From the NCBI GenBank assembly GCA_963082875.1, contig OY720097.1:22700501-22764500 (forward strand): DNA of 64,000 bases, read 5' to 3'. Made by a program: the position numbers and the translations under genes. Below are positions 36,881-48,147 of the stretch, piece after piece (position 1 is the first letter of the stretch; each line of letters begins with the position of its first letter). Under the pieces are notes generated by a model. It was given only the letters and a program-made list of their open reading frames with translations, was not told the DNA's origin and ran no database searches. Source of the DNA: Corella eumyota (taxonomy: Eukaryota; Chordata; Ascidiacea; Phlebobranchia; Corellidae).

Positions 36881-39384
36881 ATGAACAAGTTCGTTTTAAG
36901 TTTGATGATTTTGAGTTTAAATGTTGTAAATGGGCAACAATGGTATACATATGAGAATGTTGAATATCATATTGGTGTTGATAAGGTTAGCCAAGCAGCA
37001 GCAGAGCAAAAATGCGAAGCATTAGATGCCAAGTTGGCAACTCCCAAGACATCGAAAGTTCATGATTTTCTACATCAACAAATTCGAAAAATTGGTATTT
37101 TTTAAATTGCATATTATTTTATTTTATTAAAAGTACAAATTAAAAATCACAAACGTCCCGTTTTTAGCGGGAGTTGTATTTGTAAAGACTGTGTTATCGC
37201 GATTAAAAACATTTTTCGAAATTGTGATTAATAGTTTTATATAAAAATTAAGGGTCAATTTGTAAATCCAAGAGAATTTGTATCTCTTGTACTTCATGGT
37301 TCTCATTAAACCTCTTGTACTTTACGGTCCTAACTTATTCTCCCTACCCTACAGACCTAATATTTTCCGAGAATCGTTAAGTAAAAGTGATCCCAAAATT
37401 TAGTTTAAATATTTATTTTATTATTAGTGTTTTGTGATTACCAAAACAAAAAATATATATTTTTAAATTTTGTCTTAAACTTAAATTATATAGTTACAAA
37501 AAGTTTTAAATTTTAGGAAAAGACTTTGTTTACTGGATCGGCCTAAAAAGAACAAACCCAGCTAATAAGGATTCCTCTTTTAAGTGGAACGATGGAACAA
37601 CTTTGCAGAGCAGCCAAGCTAACTGGGATGGTGGTGAACCAAATAATTGGGGAGGGATTGAGGACTGTGTTTGGTTATATAAAACTAATTCAAAGTGGTA
37701 TGATGCCTCATGTCAAAGAAGTCACCGATATGTTTGCCAACGAAATTTATCACCAAGTAAGCAACTTTTATTCTCAAATTATTTTAATTGGTTTTAAATT
37801 TTTTTTTCAACTTATTCAACTGAAAAAATTATAATTTTTTTATTTCGTGGGTGATATTTCTAGTTATTGTATTTTAGATTTATTTTTAAATAATAAAATA
37901 AAACCGATTTTACAATTTTATATCTAAGATATAAATAATTCGAATTTAACATTTAGAACTTAAATATTTTTATGTTGTTAACTATTTAATTTCTAAACAT
38001 TACAGCTCCAACTTTTGTGACTTTTAAGAATGTAGAATATTACTTTGGTGTTGATAAGGTTAGCCAAGCAGCAGCAGAGAAAAAATGCGAAGCATTCAAT
38101 GCCAAGTTGGCAACTCCCAAGACATCGAAAGTTCATAATTTTCTACATCAACAAATTCAAAAGATTGGTATTTATTTCTAATTTTAAATTGCATGATATA
38201 GTAAAATTAAAAATCATAACTTACCGTTTTTAACGAACGGTTTTGTTAGTAAAAGCTGTGTTTTTGGAATCAGTTAATCTACTTTGAATTTTTATTGTAT
38301 CAACAGTGCTTTAATATCATTAGAACAAAAATAATTTTGAATTTTATCTTGAACATAAACTCAATAGCTACAAAAATTTTATTATTTAGGAAAGAAAGCT
38401 TTTTACTGGATCGGCCTAAAAAGAACAAACCCAGCTAATGAGGATTTCTCTTTTAAATGGAACGATGGAACAACTTTGCAGAGAAACCAAGCTAACTGGC
38501 AGAGTGGTGAACCTAATAATGCGCGAAGGGATGAGAACTGTGTTTGGTTTCATGGTGGTAAATCAAAGTGGTTTGAAATTTATCACCAAGTAAGCAACTT
38601 TTAATCTAAATTCATTTTAATTTGTTTTAACTAAAATTCAAAACTTTTTAGCTAAAACTCGTTGGTATAAATCATTTTCGCTTTGTGTTATACATTTTTA
38701 GTTTTTGCTATATACTTTTTTTTATAAAAAAATAAAGTTAATGAAATAACTTCACATTTTAGATATTAATTTTCAAACTTAAACATTTATAATTTAAATA
38801 ATTGTGTGATGTTATTTACATAATTTCGGTTTATTGTTTATATTTATAACCCTAAACACCTTGATTTTTCCATGCTCGTCTAGATACTTTTTCTTGTTAC
38901 CTTAATATGCTAGGTTTTTGTATTTTTATTGGGTAAGGGTGTGCTATTGTTACGTGTTTTTTAACTACCCCTAAACGCTGACTAAAACCATCAATTTTCG
39001 GCTCCTAGCTCGCTGCCAGCACCAGTATACCACACTACCGGACGCCTATTTTAATTGATTTTTAAAACTTTTTGTACTCGGTATTATCCCCTTTTTTCTT
39101 ATCCATCATTTTAATCGTTTTATACAGACACGTAACAGTTAAGTTCGATTATTCATGGATTTTCTAATACACTTTTTATTTTTTTGCCCCCTTTTATAAA
39201 TACAATTTTAAAACAGTTGTTAAATACTACATAGTTAATAATATAAAATGACTACGGACTAGTTTTTAAAATATAATTAGTATTTTGCATATATTGTAAA
39301 GCTTCTAAATAGATCAACTTATTAAAGAAGTACGTAACTAAATTTAATATTTTTTTACAGACAACTATTAAGGAGATAACATGA
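36881..39384 (+). CDS. Two-CTLD lectin, second domain damaged (lectin gene 3)
   Basis: Exons 36881-37094, 37517-37756, 38008-38169, 38390-38589 and 39361-39384 would encode about 279 residues. The signal peptide and first CTLD are complete (WIGL, EPN, WYD, four cysteines). The second CTLD keeps WIGL and EPN, but its last exon is 200 bp instead of 240. About 40 bp after AAATCAAAGTGGTTTG are missing, removing the WND/WYD region and the last two cysteines. The loss also shifts the phase at the splice, so the terminal exon is read in another frame (TTIKEIT, then stop). The second domain is unlikely to fold normally. It could be a dying gene, an allele or a sequencing error. A repeat R copy lies in the last intron. 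Confidence 0.72.
38982..39143 (+). repeat. Repeat R, copy 7 (last intron of gene 3)
   Basis: Same intron position as in genes 1 and 2. Confidence 0.7.
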
Positions 39385-40166
39385 TTCGTATAATTGAGAA
39401 AAAAACACATTTATTTCCGAGAACTTTTATGTAACTTCGTGTAGAAATAGAAAAATATTATTTTTTTAATTGTCACAGAATATTTTAAAATGTTTGGTTA
39501 ATTTTTTTGGTTAAGTTTTTAATGTTATTCAAGAGTATAATTATTATGTGTGAATTATATTGTTTACTGTATAAGAGCGCAACTTGCGTAGATTAAAATA
39601 TAACGTCAGGTTTTGCTTATTGCTGCACATGACTAAACAGAACTAAAATTTGAACAACTGGACTAAAACCTAACTCCTTCTTCCTTAAATTGATTTATAT
39701 GCAAACATTCTGTGCGATCTTGTGCTGTAATTAGTAAAACCGCATTTAAAAACTATATAAAAATACCCAAAAACACTTTAAAAAAATTAAAAAAAATCAC
39801 AGAAATTTTGTTGTGCTTTTGTTCAATGTAATGGTTATGGAAATTATTTGTTACCCCGGGCTTGGATAAAATGATGAAGTTTAGATATATTGTATTGCTG
39901 TATAACTTTTAACATAATAATATAAAAAAGTGTAAAAAATCTAAACCCTATTTTTATTGCCATACAATAAATTATTTTTAAACAACACTACATATAAATA
40001 AATGACATGCCAGTAAACAAGCAATATTTGCATAAATTGTCCAAAATACACCAAAAATAAATGGTTTTATATAAAATAATCAATGTACTTAATTTGAACT
40101 TTTGTATTTGAATAGCTACTATACATCATACGCTAGATTGAAAAACCTAAAAAGCCGCTAGCGATG
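39385..40166 (+). other. 3' flank of gene 3, without the satellite insertion
   Basis: It matches the gene 1 and gene 2 flanks but continues CCAAAATACACCAAAAAT without the GC-rich insertion, so it serves as the empty site for that insertion. The counterpart of the AATAAA in genes 1 and 2 reads TATAAA here. No coding sequence is seen. Confidence 0.55.
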
Positions 40167-40376
40167 TAGCCTTGTAAGCAAGTACATTTTACACAAAGCA
40201 TGAGCTCAGATGCCTCCAGACCTTCAAGTTTACTTAGGTCGCTGTGCGGTCATTGGTGCGTGTTACTAGTTGTATACACTTTTATATTGCTTGATTTACT
40301 GTGTTGTTAAGATATGGATGTGGTTTACTATTTAATATACACAGAGTGTACAGAATGCCTGGAACAAACTGGTGAC
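40167..40376. repeat. Conserved noncoding element C, copy 4 (upstream of gene 4)
   Basis: Complete copy, about 3 kb before the gene 4 start codon because a 2.3-kb insertion separates them. Confidence 0.6.
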
Positions 40377-40934
40377 GATAGCTGTGCTCTGTTTATTAAA
40401 AAATAGAATCAGCTGTTTTATTTACATCATCAATGCTTAAATATGACGTTACAATCCTCATAGTATGATGCAACGACACTTTTGTTTCCAGGTAAGAAAA
40501 TTTGTAATAATGAACAAGATTAAAAACTTAATTTCAATTTGAATGACGTTCCACGTTTTAAAACTAACTCAGCTTCCTAATATTAAAGTCATAATAAGAT
40601 TGCATAATGCAATCAACATTTATATAAAACGATTCAATAACTCCTAAAACGGTGTAAATTTTTGTAAATATGGGAAATAATTAACATTTGACCATATTAT
40701 TTTATAATTAAATTTTCATAAATGACGTAAAAGTATGTATCGTATACACTTACTCTAGAGCGCCACAGCGTGGAAGCAGTAGGAGTCAAACCTTTGACCC
40801 CAGATTTAATTAAAAATACGACGTTGGTTTAACTTTTACTTTAATTTAAATGATCTTTAACAATAATGATAAATATGAAATAAAATATAATGTAAAAATT
40901 AACTCAAATTTTTTTGATCAACTTTAAAACACAA

Positions 40935-43264
40935 CTAGAACAATAGAAATAAAACTAGTCCAGTCCCGCGACCCTAAAAATAAGAAAAGATAAAACTTAT
41001 TAAACAAAGAAAAAATAGAGCATAACCAACGCGATAAAAATTCATTAAACCAACACAAAATTCCAATTTATGTATTAAACTTTATAATATAATTATCGAA
41101 TAAATGTTCTTTACACAATATTATGGAGATTTTATAAAATTTACCATTTGTATCATGATTTTAAATCAATAAAAATGTAACAACCAAATATTGATTTGAT
41201 TTTTAATAAAAAACAAGCAATTAATATTTATTATAAACAACCAAAAATTAATTTTTATACCGTTTTTGAGTAGAAACTTTTACTCAGACAGCGAAAAAGA
41301 CGATATTTGACGGCGACCAGAACGCTATTAAATCATTCAAGCGTTAAACTCACTCTGATCCATTATTTTATAAATAAACCCAAAATAATTAAACGATAAT
41401 TAGCTAAAGTTAAATATTTATTTTAAACAGCAACATACAAAATAATAATAATAATAGCAACAACATATTAAAATTTCAGAAAATTTAACATTTAAATTTT
41501 AATAATAAAATATATTAATTAGTAATTAGTGATAATTAAATGTCGTAAATAGGAGGTTTGCGATTCGTTGGGATAATAACAAACATACTAAAAATTTAGA
41601 ACTTTTAGATTTAAAGAACAAAAGTTATCGTCTTTCAAAATTCTGACTAGAAAGAATAAAAACAATAATAATAAATATACGGACAATAACAATATGTTTC
41701 GAAATCTAAGATTTCGAACCATAATAATAATAATAATAACTAGATTTATTTGATAAATAAAATATGGTTCGAAATTGTTTGATTCTTTTTTATAAATATA
41801 ATTTATTTAGTAGGTTTATTAATTAAATTATAAATTTAAATATTAACTTTTTTTATATTTAAACCTAATTTTAACAAGCGAACACGCACTTATTGATATT
41901 GTAATATAAAAGTAAACTAAATTTAAAAGCACAATACCGATCTTAATTTTTTAGTAATCAAACAAGTATTAAAATATAATAATAACAAAACAATTAAAAC
42001 AAAAATTTTACACATTTTTTACTTATATTTTAACATTTTACTTAAATTTTCAACCAATATTTTTTACTTTAATGGACAGCGAAAAAGACAATTTTTGACA
42101 GCGACCAGAACGCTATTAAATTATTCAAGCGTTAAACTCACACTGATTCATTATTTTATAAAAAAACAAAAATAATGATTAAACGATATTTAGCTAGAGT
42201 TAAATCTTCATTTTAAATAGCAACATACAAAATAATAATACCAACAACATATTAAAATTTAAGCAAATTTAATCCTTAAATTTTAATAATAAAATATATT
42301 AATTAGTAATTAGTGATAAATAAATGTCGTTAATAGGAGGTTTGCGATTCGTTGAGATAATAACAGACATACTAAAAATTTAGAACTTTTACTTTTAAAG
42401 AACAAAAGTTATCGTCTTTCAAAATTTGTCAAATAATAATAATAATAATAATAAATATAATGACAATAACAATATGTTTCGAAATCTAAGATTTCGAACC
42501 ATAATAACTAAATTTAAATAAACAAACACCTATTTATTAGTAATTAGTGTTAAAAATTAAAATTTTAATTTATTTTTGAGTTACTAATATCATAATATAC
42601 AATTGACAAAAATTTAAAAAATTAACAACAACCTTTAAATTTAAATAAACAAACACTTAATAATTAGTATTTAGTGATTAAAAATTAAAATTTTAATTCA
42701 GTTTTGAGTTACTAATATCATGATATACAATTGACCAAGATTTGAAAAATTAATAACAACCTTTAAATTTTAATAAAGAAACACCTTTTAATTAGTAATT
42801 AGTGATAAAAATAAAAATTTTAATTTATTTTTGAGTTACTGATATCATGATATACAATTGACCAAGATTTAAAAAATAAATAACAAACTTTAAATTTTAA
42901 TAAACAAACACCTATTATTAAGTAATTAGTGATAAAAATTAAAATTTTAATTTATTTTTGAGTTAGTAATATCATAATATACAATTGACCAAGATTTAAA
43001 AAATTAATAACAACCATTAAATTTTAATAAACAAACACCTATTAATTAGTAATTAGTGATAATTAAATGTCGTAAATAGGAGGTTTGCGATTCGTTGGGA
43101 TAATAACAAACATACTAAAAATTTTGAACTTTTAGTTTTAAAGAACAAAAGTTATCGTCTTTCAAAATTCTGACTAGAAAGAATAAAAACAATAATAATA
43201 ATAATAATAATAATAAATACACTGACAATAACAATATGTTTCGAAATCTAAGATTTCGAACCAT
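40935..43264. mobile_element. AT-rich, repeat-filled insertion in the gene 4 promoter
   Basis: In gene 1 the promoter reads AAAACACAATAAAGGTT. In gene 4 the same text is split after ACACAA (40934) and resumes with AATAAAGGTTTCG (43265). The 2.33 kb between has a 440-bp sequence repeated at about 41288 and 42075 with a third partial copy near 43020, four to five copies of a unit of about 125 bp (42500-43040), and AAT microsatellites. A perfect 10-bp inverted repeat (TTCGAAATCT/AGATTTCGAA) occurs in each large copy. It has no coding sequence. It may be a nonautonomous Helitron/Helentron-like element, since the minus-strand end reads CTAG followed by T, but this is weak. Confidence 0.5.
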
Positions 43265-43431
43265 AATAAAGGTTTCGTAAATGTTATTCGTAGTATTGAG
43301 CAGGAGCAGGTACCTATTGTCTTATAATGACTCAAACTACAACAGGAAGTTTATAGTCTTAACTATATTTATAGTCTCTTAACTTAACATTAATATCACT
43401 TTATTTAAACAACAAAGAGATAAGTTACAAT

Positions 43432-46400
43432 ATGAACAAGTTCGTTTTATGTTTGATGATTTTGAGTTTAAATGTTGTAAATGGGCAACAATGGTATGCA
43501 TATGAGAATGTAGAATATTACTTTGGTTTAACTAAAGTTACTCACACGACAGCAGGGACAAAATGTGCAGAAATAAATGCTAGGTTGGCAACTCCAAAAT
43601 CATCAGGAGTCCATAATTTTCTACATCAACAAATTCACAAAATTGGTATTTTTTTAAGTTTTAATTGTATAATGTTTATTTTTCTTAAAAGTAAATATTA
43701 AAAATTAGATTCGTAACTATTTTACCAGGCGGTCCACCGGTAGCGTGGTGTAGTGGTAAGAACACTTGCTACACCACACATAAGGTCGTGGGTTCAACCC
43801 CACTGATCTCATGCTATAGCGCCCTTGAGTAAGGCGCTATAAACGGTATGAACTCCTGCTGAGCCAGCACTTAATCAGCAGCATAATTACCGGGCAATTA
43901 AGCTCTACAATATCCCAAACTACCACAGGCAACTCGAGACTGGGTCGGAGTAACTGATGTTACTCTATGTTTCGCGCATTCGGCTTTCCCACCTCGAGAG
44001 TAAACATATATACAAAAAAAGTTAGATAACTTGAATCTTCGGAGATCCGTTTTATTTAATATTTTTAAAATTTTGCAAATTTTAGTAAAAAATATACTTT
44101 TAAAGTTTATTTTAATATTTTTGTTTTATGATAATTAAAACTGAAATATTTTTTACTTTAAACGTAAATTATCTAATTACAAAAGGTTTCAACTTTTAGC
44201 ACGAATAAGCCCATACTGGATCGGCCTAACAAGAACAAACCCAGCTAATAAGGATTCCTCGTTTAAGTGGAACGATGGAACAACTTTGCAGAGCAGCCAA
44301 GCTAACTGGCAGAGTGGTGAACCTAACGGGGGAGCAAGGGGTGAGAATTGTGTTAAGTTATGGCGTGCTGAAACAAAATGGAATGATGCTTCATGTAGCG
44401 ATAATGATCGATATATTTGCCAACGAAATTTAGCACCAAGTAAGTAACTTTGTTTTTTTTTTATTTTTACTTTGTTTTAATTATTATTTTTATAGCTAAA
44501 AAATACACAAATTTTATTTTTACTTTGTAATTATTTTTACTGGTAAGCTAAATTAGTAGCTACCTTTATTTAAAAAGCACGAATTTGATATATTTGTTAC
44601 TTAGAATAAATTATTAAACATTTAAAATTAAAAATATCGCGTTTTGTTAATTGTCATTTAACTACAACAAGACTGATATTTAAATCCAATGTTTAAAATT
44701 TAAACCCTAAATAGAAATAATTTGTAAATTTTTGTTATTGTACTGCTACAACTGCTAATCCAGCAACGAAACCTATAAAGGCAACTCCAATGATAACAAA
44801 AACAGATTTAACAACTGAATTTCCTACAGCCCAACAACATCAGTCAAACGTCAGTCTTATCAAATTAATTTTTTTTTGTATATATCTTTATCCTCGATGT
44901 GGGAAAGTCGAATGCGCGACCTAAACATAAAGTAACATTAGTTACTCCGACCCAGTCTCGAGTTGCCTGTGGCAGTTTGGGATATTATAGATTATAGTTG
45001 CCCGATAATTATGCTGCTGATTAAGTGCTGGCTGAGCAGGAGTTTATACCGTCTATAGCGAAGACGCTACAACACGCTACAACGTGACTCAAGACTCTAC
45101 AACATGAGATCAGTGGGAATTGAACCCACGACCTCATGGTGGTGTAGCAAGTGTTCTTACCACTACACTTCGCTGCCGGTCAAAGTTTAAAAATATAAAC
45201 GGTTTAAGAAAACTAATTTAAAAACATTAGCTTTTTATTTATTGTGATGTAACAAATCCTTTTTTTAGAACCTTCCGCTGATAATAGGATGGGCAATTAC
45301 TGGAACACTTCTACTCATTTCCGTTCTTACCAATTTCTACCAACTTTACAAATGGAAAAACAACGTTAAATGTAGGTATACTGTTATACTATATGTATTT
45401 AAATGAGAGGTCATATTGATAGATCATCATAAAAATAATTCTGCATTAATTGGATGTGTGTGAGCTGCAATGACACGAGAGAGAGAAAGTACTGCATAGC
45501 TGCGATTCGAGCACGAAACCAGCAGCCTGGTGTAGTGGTAAGAACACTTGCTACACCACACATGAGGTCGTGGGTTCAATCGTCACTGCTCTCATGCTGT
45601 AGCGCCCTTAAATAAGGTGCTATAAACAGTATAAACTCCTGCTGAGCCAGCATTTAATCAGCAGCATAATTATCGGGCAATTATAATCTATAATATCCCA
45701 AACTGTCACAGGCAGACTGGGTCGGAGTAACTGATGTTACTTTCGCTTATTAATTCTGTCCAAAATGTGCCGCGCTACTAGACAATTTTGTAAATTAATA
45801 TTTTCGGCCGCGTTTGGTATATTTACCCCAAGTGGTGATGTTAGTGCCATAACTACTAAGTCAAACTTTACCATCTAAAATATTAAAGCGTGATGTACAA
45901 ATATAGGTTTAAAAATTATTTCTATTTTAAATTGAAATTTATTTTTGCAGGCGAGCCAGAATTTGGAAATTCAGAAGTTTTTCAAGGTAACTATCTGTGT
46001 GACATGAGTCAACTAGTACTAATAATGTTATTTTAGGTAATCTAATTTTAAATATTTTCTGCAATAACATTTATAAAATGGTAACGTACATGCCATTAAA
46101 CTAGCTCACCTATCCATGGGGTGTTACAGGCAGCGTGGTGTAGTGGTAAAAACATTCGCTACACCACACATGAGGTCGTGGGTTCAATCCCCACTGCTCT
46201 TTTGCTGTAGCGCCCTTAAAGGCGCTATAAATAGTATGAACTCCTGCTGAGCCAGCACTTAATCAGCAGCATAATTATCGGGCAATTATAATCGATAATA
46301 TCCCAAACTACAACAGGCAACTCAAAACTGGGTCGGAGTAACTGATGGTACTCTATGTTTAAGTCGCGCATTCGACTTTCCCACATCAAGGATAAAGATA

Positions 46401-47040
46401 TATACAAAAAAAAGATTGATACACAATTAACTATCGTCTACATATAAAAACATATCAATTTATTTTGCAGCACAACCATATCCTGTGTACGTGGAACTTG
46501 ATGAAGGTAAGTTTATTTTAATATCTTGTTGTATTATAAACTACACCGTTACACGCATAGGCTCAAAAATGATATTTGCTATTTAGTGATACTCAAAAAT
46601 ATTTAAAAAGATCTGGTTTTAGGTCAATTTTTTTCTTGTAGAATGTTTTAATCCGTTAATTAATTGTGATTAAGCGAGTGACAGTGCATTAAAGGCGATC
46701 ACACATTTACATTTTTTACATATAAAAACCTTTCTGGTTTAGGTATAAGGCTAGTTTTTTTTAGAGGTATTTTTAATTTTTAAATTTAAATTTATTTTGC
46801 AGACCAACCAAATCCTGGCAGGGTAAATTTTGTTGGAAGTAAGTCCTTTTTTAATATTTTGTATTCTATTTATAAACTAAACTTACGTATTTACTTTTCT
46901 ATTTAAATCTAATAAGTCATTTTGCATATATAGTTAAGCTGCTAAACAAAGAAACTTATTAATGTAGTCGTACGTAAACAAAAATTTAATTTCTTTTTAC
47001 AGACAATTCACGAGACGGTTACATTATTCCCTTTAATTAA
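43432..47040 (+). CDS. Single-CTLD type I transmembrane lectin receptor (lectin gene 4)
   Basis: Predicted 262-residue cell-surface lectin. Exons: 43432-43645, 44200-44439, 44764-44849, 45269-45371, 45951-45986, 46471-46506, 46803-46838 and 47003-47040. Signal peptide about 1-18. CTLD about 19-151, with WIGL, EPN (112-114), WND (132-134) and cysteines 45, 122, 137 and 145, the classical calcium and mannose-type site. A Thr/Pro-rich stalk (about 152-180) is followed by a membrane span (about 183-204), basic residues and a tail of 12-residue cassettes, each from a 36-bp phase-1 exon. The tail contains YVEL, a YxxL-type sorting or signalling motif, and ends DGYIIPFN. The short stalk exon is the least certain; it is accepted because it alone joins the phase-1 CTLD end to the phase-0 membrane exon. 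SINEs lie in introns 1, 3, 4 and 5. Confidence 0.85.
43739..44020 (+). mobile_element. tRNA-derived SINE in gene 4 intron 1
   Basis: Head TAGCGTGGTGTAGTGGTAAG with B box GGGTTCAACCCC, body, and tail ending ATATATACAAAAAAA. Nearly complete; the tail motif GAGGATAAAG is altered. Confidence 0.85.
44871..45179 (-). mobile_element. tRNA-derived SINE in gene 4 intron 3
   Basis: Full-length copy in reverse orientation, with a short internal duplication near 45060-45105 (repeated CGCTACAAC). Confidence 0.85.
45522..45740 (+). mobile_element. tRNA-derived SINE in gene 4 intron 4, 3' truncated
   Basis: Begins GCAGCCTGGTGTAGTGGTAA and stops after CTGATGTTAC, so the family tail is missing. Confidence 0.8.
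46129..46413 (+). mobile_element. tRNA-derived SINE in gene 4 intron 5
   Basis: Complete from GGCAGCGTGGTGTAGTGG to GATAAAGATATATAC with an A run. Confidence 0.85.
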
Positions 47041-47607
47041 AAATAAATTAAAAATCCCTTTTCCTTCGATTTGTTAAAATTTTTGCATGAAAATTGATAA
47101 AATATTAATGTTTGATTATAACAAAATCTTTATTAAGATTTTTTAGTTTTGGTTAAAAATAGTAATTTTAAGTACGTGTAGATTATTTTGCGTTTAAAGT
47201 ACAAGGTGTAGTTTTGCTAATTAAAAAGATAACAGTATCTAATAAATTAAATAAAAACACAAAAAAATATAAAACATAACTAAATTGGCAACATCGTGTT
47301 GTGATTTTTATTTATTTTAATTGTTTTGTTACTGTAAATATTTTTCGTTGTTTAGATTTTTGTTAACATCAGGCTTGACTTAATTGATGAAGCTTATAAA
47401 CTCGTATTTTTATTGCTATATAACCTAACCATTTATATTTCTTTTTAACATAAGATTATAAATAATTTTTTTTTTAGAATTGGCCTGCCCCTTTTTTGAT
47501 TTATTTAATAATGGTTTCCTTATAACACTGTTTTTCAATTTAAATACTTCTGCTTTAACTAAACTAACGACATGCTAATATATAAGCAATATTTGCGTGT
47601 TGTATAA
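47041..47607 (+). other. 3' flank of lectin gene 4
   Basis: AT-rich, without coding sequence. It aligns loosely with the 3' flanks of genes 1-3 (ACATGCTAATATATAAGCAA matches the gene 1 text near 18630). AATAAA at 47241-47246 sits at about the place of the gene 1 signal and is the likely polyadenylation signal. Confidence 0.5.
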
Positions 47608-47615
47608 ATTAAAAC

Positions 47616-47763
47616 GGAGCTCTATTAGCGTCGTTCGCCAAGTTTATAAAACGCAAAAAGGGCGGAATTTTGACAACTTTAATCTTTCGTTGTACATTCC
47701 GCCCTTTCCGCATTTTTTTTAGTGCTACTTGTTTAAACTGGCGGACGACGCTAATGGAGCTCC
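47616..47763. mobile_element. Short MITE, hAT-like, with 8-bp target duplication
   Basis: Ends are inverted repeats of about 25 bp (GGAGCTCTATTAGCGTCGTT against GGAGCTCCATTAGCGTCGTC read from the other end). The flanks 47608-47615 and 47764-47771 are both ATTAAAAC. An 8-bp target duplication is typical of hAT transposons. At 148 bp it carries no transposase. Partial relatives lie near 53722-53752 and 58028-58110. Confidence 0.8.
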
Positions 47764-47872
47764 ATTAAAACACTGTATTTAACTTTTACTGTGGTTTTGA
47801 TGGTTACTGTACAAGTCACATAATTATGATAAATAAAAAAACTTAAATGTGAGCTACTAATGTAGCCTTGTA

Positions 47873-48069
47873 AGCAAGTAAATTTTACACAAAGCATATA
47901 CACTGCCTTCGGCCCTACAAGTTTACATAGGTCGCTGTGCGGTCATTGATGCGTGTTACTAGTTGTATACACTTTTATATTGCTTGATTTACTGTGTTGT
48001 TAAGATATAGATGTGGTTTACTATTTAATATACACAGGGTGTAAAGAATGTATGTAACAAACTGGTGAC
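47873..48069. repeat. Conserved noncoding element C, copy 5 (no lectin gene after it)
   Basis: It ends the lectin cluster. It matches copy 4 almost base for base over its central 130 bp, although the surrounding text has diverged and no lectin gene follows before the sulfotransferase 3' end. Confidence 0.6.
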
Positions 48070-48147
48070 AATAACTGTACTGTAAATTTTAGGAAGTTAT
48101 TTGTTTTAACAAGTTGCCCATTTTATTAAAACCTTAATTTGTTGGTT

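Noticed and set aside
44744-44829. Minus-strand hydrophobic stretch ending in a stop (VFVIIGVAFIGFVAGLAVV), like a terminal membrane exon
   Set aside because: The plus strand of the same segment gives a Thr/Pro-rich stalk exon with splice sites and phases that fit gene 4 exactly; no neighbouring minus-strand exon was found.
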